Positions 14,596-17,055 of a DNA stretch of 17,055 nt are shown here, piece by piece. A program made the translations under genes and the position numbers. The DNA comes from Methanobacteriota archaeon (GTDB lineage Archaea; Halobacteriota; Methanosarcinia; Methanosarcinales; Methanoperedenaceae): NCBI GenBank assembly GCA_018900975.1, contig JAHIFK010000222.1, positions 1 through 17,055 on the forward strand. Direction: 5' to 3'. Below the pieces are notes generated by a model that saw only the letters and a program-made list of their open reading frames with translations, was not told where the DNA came from and did no database searches. Positions within the stretch are counted from its first letter, which is position 1. Each line of letters opens with the position of its first letter.

Positions 14596-14645
14596 AATAT
14601 TCTCCTTAATGTTGGGACTCCCATATAATCGATTGCTATTAAAAT

Positions 14646-15245
14646 TTATCCCCTTATGAGTGTACCGGAAAAATTGCCTTTGATAGCATTGACTAACCTG
14701 CCTGGACAGTTCCCGTTAAGGATTTCACAGTTCATTTTGTTTTTTATGAGGAAACGCGGGAGTTCACCATCCACGCAGGTCTCTATCCCATGCAGTTCCT
14801 CAGCCCTGAGCTCTTTTTTCAATTCTCCATTAATGAATATCCCGTCCACATCTGTTAGTTTGATAAATCTTGCCCCAAGCACGCTGGCCACCCATGCGGC
14901 GATCGTATCCGAGGTCACATCCCATGTATGCGGCAGTTCATCCTTCTTTTTTAGGAGCGCATAAGGCAGGAGGATATATACACCCTCATCTATACCACTC
15001 GTATCATCGACAAGTTGGGCATCACTCCCGTCCGCGATATAATAACCATACTGTTCCATCGCAAGTATCGCCATCCAGTGACTTGCCTCATCAGAAGCGT
15101 TCACCTTTCGCACCGTATCTGCGAATATGGAGCCGCCCGGGATTATCAATATGGCTTCACCGCTTGCATCTGAATATTCAACTATCTCTTTTACGATCTC
15201 CTTTGCCCTGTGTATAAGACTTCCACCAAGCTTTACCACTATCAT
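14646..15245 (-). CDS. Amino acid kinase family protein, probable MfnE-like methanofuran kinase
   Basis: 199 aa, short for amino acid kinases (230-290). The start MIVVKLGGSLI has the nucleotide loop, IPGGSIFADTVR follows as the second glycine turn, and FIKLTDVDGIF matches the ATP-site block shared by aspartate, uridylate and isopentenyl phosphate kinases. The compact size and sequence style, with the DxTSDTIAAWVASVLGA segment, fit the archaeal kinase MfnE that phosphorylates 5-(aminomethyl)-3-furanmethanol phosphate in methanofuran synthesis. This specificity is by recollection of family pattern, not certain; other archaeal amino acid kinase relatives are possible. No good SD; a TATA-like TTTAAATAAA close to the ATG suggests a leaderless or near-leaderless transcript, divergent from mtnA. 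Confidence 0.85.
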   Translation of the reverse strand: MIVVKLGGSLIHRAKEIVKEIVEYSDASGEAILIIPGGSIFADTVRKVNASDEASHWMAILAMEQYGYYIADGSDAQLVDDTSGIDEGVYILLPYALLKKKDELPHTWDVTSDTIAAWVASVLGARFIKLTDVDGIFINGELKKELRAEELHGIETCVDGELPRFLIKNKMNCEILNGNCPGRLVNAIKGNFSGTLIRG

Positions 15246-15267
15246 GTCTTTTTATTTAAACGGCAGT

Positions 15268-15278
15268 GCTTAAATATG
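15268..15278 (+). promoter_or_regulatory. TATA box for mtnA, probably leaderless
   Basis: GCTTAAATATG at 15268-15278 lies about 27 nt before ATG 15303, and there is no SD between. A small hairpin (GGCTAT-AAA-ATAGCC, 15285-15299) lies between the two. Confidence 0.4.
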
Positions 15279-15302
15279 TAATGTGGCTATAAAATAGCCT
15301 CA

Positions 15303-16328
15303 ATGAGGACTATTGACTGGGAGAAAGAGAAAAATTGTATAGTGATGATAGACCAGACACTCCTTCCGCGGGAGTATAAAGTAATTGAGTGCAGCACTAT
15401 CGAATGCCTGTGCGAAGCAATAATAAAACTGCGTGTAAGGGGCGCCCCAGCGCTCGGGGCAGCCGGGGGCTTTGGCGTGGCGCTTGCCGCGCAAAGGAGC
15501 AAAGCCTCTTCTCTGGACGGCGCGATGAAGGACATCGAAGCAGCCGGGAAAACTATCATCAGCACCCGACCTACTGCTGTTAACCTCTCGTGGGGCGTTA
15601 AACGCGTTCTCAATGCAGTAGAGGGTGCAAGAAACATGAAAGAGGTCAGGCTTTTCGCTCTCGATGAGGCAAAAGCCATTGCAGACGAGGATGTGGAAAA
15701 GAACAAGGAACTGGGTGAGCACGGCGCTATGCTGCTTGATGACGGCGATACTGTAATGACACACTGCAATGCAGGAAGGCTTGCGTGTGTGGACTGGGGA
15801 ACGGCGCTAGGCGTTATCCGCTCTGCACGGGCGCAGGGAAAAGACATAAAGGTCATCTCGTGCGAGACGCGCCCGTTAAACCAGGGGAGCAGGATAACGA
15901 CGTGGGAGCTTATGGAAGATAAGATACCAGTCACCCTTATCACTGACAGCATGTCAGGTCATGTGATGCGAAAAGGCATGGTGGACAAGGTCATCGTTGG
16001 CGCGGACAGGATAACTCAGGATGCTGTGTTCAACAAAATAGGGACTTATACTCATTCGGTCATCGCAAAAGAGCACGATATCCCCTTCTACGTGGCTGCG
16101 CCGGTATCCACGTTCGATTTTGAGCACATGGAGGACGAGATAGAGATAGAATTGCGAAAACCTGATGAGCTAAAATATTTCGGGAACCACCAGATAGCGC
16201 CGCTTGAAGTTGAAGTGTACAACCCTGCTTTTGATGCCACGCCAATGGAGTATCTGAGCGCGATAATTACAGAGAACGGGGTTTTTTACCCGCCGTTCTT
16301 GCTTCAAGAAGTTAAGATCAGGGTTTAA
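15303..16328 (+). CDS. mtnA: S-methyl-5-thioribose-1-phosphate isomerase (MtnA)
   Basis: 341 aa, normal family length. Converts 5-methylthioribose-1-phosphate to methylthioribulose-1-phosphate, the aldose-ketose step of methionine salvage. Signature residues: RVRGAPALG (44-52), THCNAG with catalytic Cys155, CETRPLNQG (187-195), GADRI with catalytic Asp235, and NKIGTYTHSVIAKEH downstream. These match the MtnA branch rather than eIF2B regulatory subunits or ribose-1,5-bisphosphate isomerase, though archaeal members may also act on ribose phosphates. ATG 15303 with no SD, consistent with a leaderless message. It is followed 2 bp later by a decayed toxin-antitoxin pair. Confidence 0.93.
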   Translation: MRTIDWEKEKNCIVMIDQTLLPREYKVIECSTIECLCEAIIKLRVRGAPALGAAGGFGVALAAQRSKASSLDGAMKDIEAAGKTIISTRPTAVNLSWGVKRVLNAVEGARNMKEVRLFALDEAKAIADEDVEKNKELGEHGAMLLDDGDTVMTHCNAGRLACVDWGTALGVIRSARAQGKDIKVISCETRPLNQGSRITTWELMEDKIPVTLITDSMSGHVMRKGMVDKVIVGADRITQDAVFNKIGTYTHSVIAKEHDIPFYVAAPVSTFDFEHMEDEIEIELRKPDELKYFGNHQIAPLEVEVYNPAFDATPMEYLSAIITENGVFYPPFLLQEVKIRV

Positions 16329-16330
16329 TT

Positions 16331-16553
16331 TTGCAGATAAAAAATGAAACCTACAAAAGCATCAATGTGTTTACAGGTGAGTTGAGGACAGAGATGAAAA
16401 GACCGGTGTCTATGGATGAGGCAATAAAGCGCCTACTTAATTTCAAGAAAAAAAAAGCCAAGCCGTTTTGCAGGTGGTTGGGAAATGGATGACAAGGAAG
16501 CTGAAGAACTCAAAAAAGAACTAAAAGATGCCTGGAAAAAATGGGAATTGTAG
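16331..16553 (+). pseudogene. VapB-type antitoxin, frameshifted at an A9 run
   Basis: TTG at 16331 opens a frame reading NVFTGELRTEMKRPVSMDEA and IKRLL, a helical DNA-binding-like antitoxin N-terminus, but it ends at TGA 16490. The expected C-terminus (PSRFAGGWEMDDKEAEELKK then ELKDAWKKWEL, ending TAG 16551) is in the other frame. The two join perfectly if one A is removed from the nine-A run at 16448-16456. The gene is therefore either a one-base insertion mutant, a slippage-prone locus or a sequencing artefact. The tail is of the kind that wraps a PIN toxin, and a PIN remnant overlaps its end by 13 nt. It starts 2 bp after mtnA. Confidence 0.75.
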
Positions 16554-16699
16554 TCGATTCAGATATGAAAGCAAAAGGTAAATCGATCGATATTAGAGAT
16601 GTCCTGATAGCAGCCATAACCTTGCAGAATGAAGTCAGTCTCCTCACCAGGAATAGAGAACATTTTGAACGTATAGAGGAACTTGTTCTGGTAGATTGA
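16541..16699 (+). pseudogene. VapC-type PIN toxin remnant with internal deletion
   Basis: 52 codons from ATG 16541. The start MGIVVDSD is the first strand with the first catalytic aspartate; it jumps straight to KGKSIDIRDVLIAAITLQNE, SLLTRNREHFERI and a final VLVD, which are the third acidic-site block and C-terminal strands of a PIN nuclease. Family members are near 130 residues, so about 75-80 from the middle are missing and the fold cannot form a normal active site. The frame is still open, indicating an in-frame deletion. The overlap with the antitoxin is the usual vapBC arrangement. Confidence 0.75.
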
Positions 16700-16805
16700 T
16701 CAGAAAGCATCTCATTGGTCAGGGGTTAAGGGGTTTGACAGAGTCGGCATGTATTAGTTTCCAAAATATCAATGATTTTATACTATTATCAAATTTAATT
16801 AAAAT

Positions 16806-16880
16806 GGAACACGGATGACACGGATTGCGCGGATTTTCACGGATCCGTGCGTATCCGCGTCATCTGTGTCATCCGTGTCC
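16806..16880. repeat. 75-bp near-perfect palindrome built of CGGAT iterons
   Basis: The centre is the 12-bp exact palindrome CACGGATCCGTG (16838-16849). The left arm reads as four 9-10 bp units (CACGGATGA, CACGGATTG, CGCGGATTTT, CACGGATC) and the right arm mirrors it with a few mismatches, ending ATCCGTGTCC. Single-stranded DNA or RNA would fold into a long hairpin. It lies in a 200-bp gene-free stretch between the PIN remnant and the intron end. Confidence 0.85.
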
Positions 16881-16899
16881 TATCGTACGGTTTTTCTCT

Positions 16900-17055
16900 G
16901 TCAAGTAGCCGGAAGCCGTTGCCGGCCTCAAGCCCTTTAAGAACCGTACATGAAACTTTCGCTTCATACGGCTCAAGCATCCCCTTTGTAATTCCAGTTT
17001 ACAGCCCATTAACACCTTATGTGTCTGTAAGCATCTCGCTTTTAAGCGTAATTGA
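16900..17055 (-). mobile_element. Group II intron, 3' end (domains V and VI; 5' part beyond window)
   Basis: Read on the minus strand. Domain V lies at 16940-16974; after it a second stem (GGCCGG, loop, CCGGCT) ends in TACTTGAC, resembling domain VI and a 3' splice end at about 16900. Catalytic core and any maturase/reverse transcriptase would be beyond base 17055. Bases 16975-17055 should be late domain IV; a short frame ends at TAA there but shows no recognisable domain. The inferred 3' exon contains the palindromic repeat. Confidence 0.8.
16940..16974 (-). ncRNA. Group II intron domain V
   Basis: The 35-nt element has outer stem GAGCCGTA/TACGGTTC carrying the AGC catalytic triad, a short bulge, an inner stem GAAGC/GTTTC and a GAAA tetraloop, exactly the domain V layout. 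Confidence 0.88.

Noticed and set aside
15285..15299. GGCTAT-AAA-ATAGCC hairpin as a riboswitch for mtnA
   Set aside because: A 3-nt loop and 6-bp stem within a leaderless promoter are too small; no SAM-riboswitch layout is visible.
16806..16880. CRISPR array
   Set aside because: Units are 9-10 bp, contiguous and mirrored about a centre; there are no spacers of even length and no cas genes.

Overview
The window reads as a euryarchaeal chromosome segment. The archaeal character comes from a Cdc48/VAT-type double AAA+ ATPase, archaeal D-aminoacyl-tRNA deacylase (DtdA), an FtsZ2-type FtsZ, aEF-1beta with its Zn-ribbon partner, the small subunit of the archaeal phosphomevalonate dehydratase, a probable methanofuran-pathway kinase, and promoters with TATA boxes about 25 nt before start codons. 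The methanofuran-type kinase and general protein style suggest a methanogen or methanotroph relative (Methanosarcinales, possibly Methanoperedens-like). That lineage call is inference.

Layout. 1-1705: the 3' end of a sensor histidine kinase, a 41-aa ORF, a short cysteine-rich V4R-like protein and an unrecognised 201-aa protein. 1869-8207: a plus-strand block of Cdc48-like ATPase (carrying a very AT-rich, coiled-coil insertion of about 190 residues in D1), PRC-barrel protein, DtdA, FtsZ2 and QueE. 8204-10372: an envelope-protein region with one convergent lipoprotein and a translationally coupled pair (DUF4349 membrane protein plus a lipoprotein with a possible Cys-His-Glu triad). 10437-12176: a SAM methyltransferase, a small acidic protein, tRNA-Pro(TGG) and a nitroreductase. 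12177-12625: a 449-bp gene-free gap with an inverted repeat and short iterons. 12626-14000 (minus): small basic protein, phosphomevalonate dehydratase small subunit and a family 2 glycosyltransferase. 14049-15245 (minus): tRNA-Ala(CGC), aEF-1beta, Zn-ribbon protein and MfnE-like kinase. 15303-16328 (plus): MtnA.

16329-17055 is a decay and mobile zone: a frameshifted VapB-type antitoxin, an internally deleted VapC-type PIN toxin, a 75-bp near-perfect palindrome built from short CGGAT units, and the 3' end (domains V and VI) of a minus-strand group II intron whose body lies beyond the window.

Functional threads are protein quality control (Cdc48), cell division (FtsZ2, with a PRC-barrel neighbour of the type linked to archaeal division), translation and tRNA quality (DtdA, QueE/archaeosine, aEF-1beta, two tRNAs), cofactor and lipid precursors (MfnE-like kinase, mevalonate branch) and methionine salvage (MtnA). 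The least ordinary item is the Cdc48 insertion.
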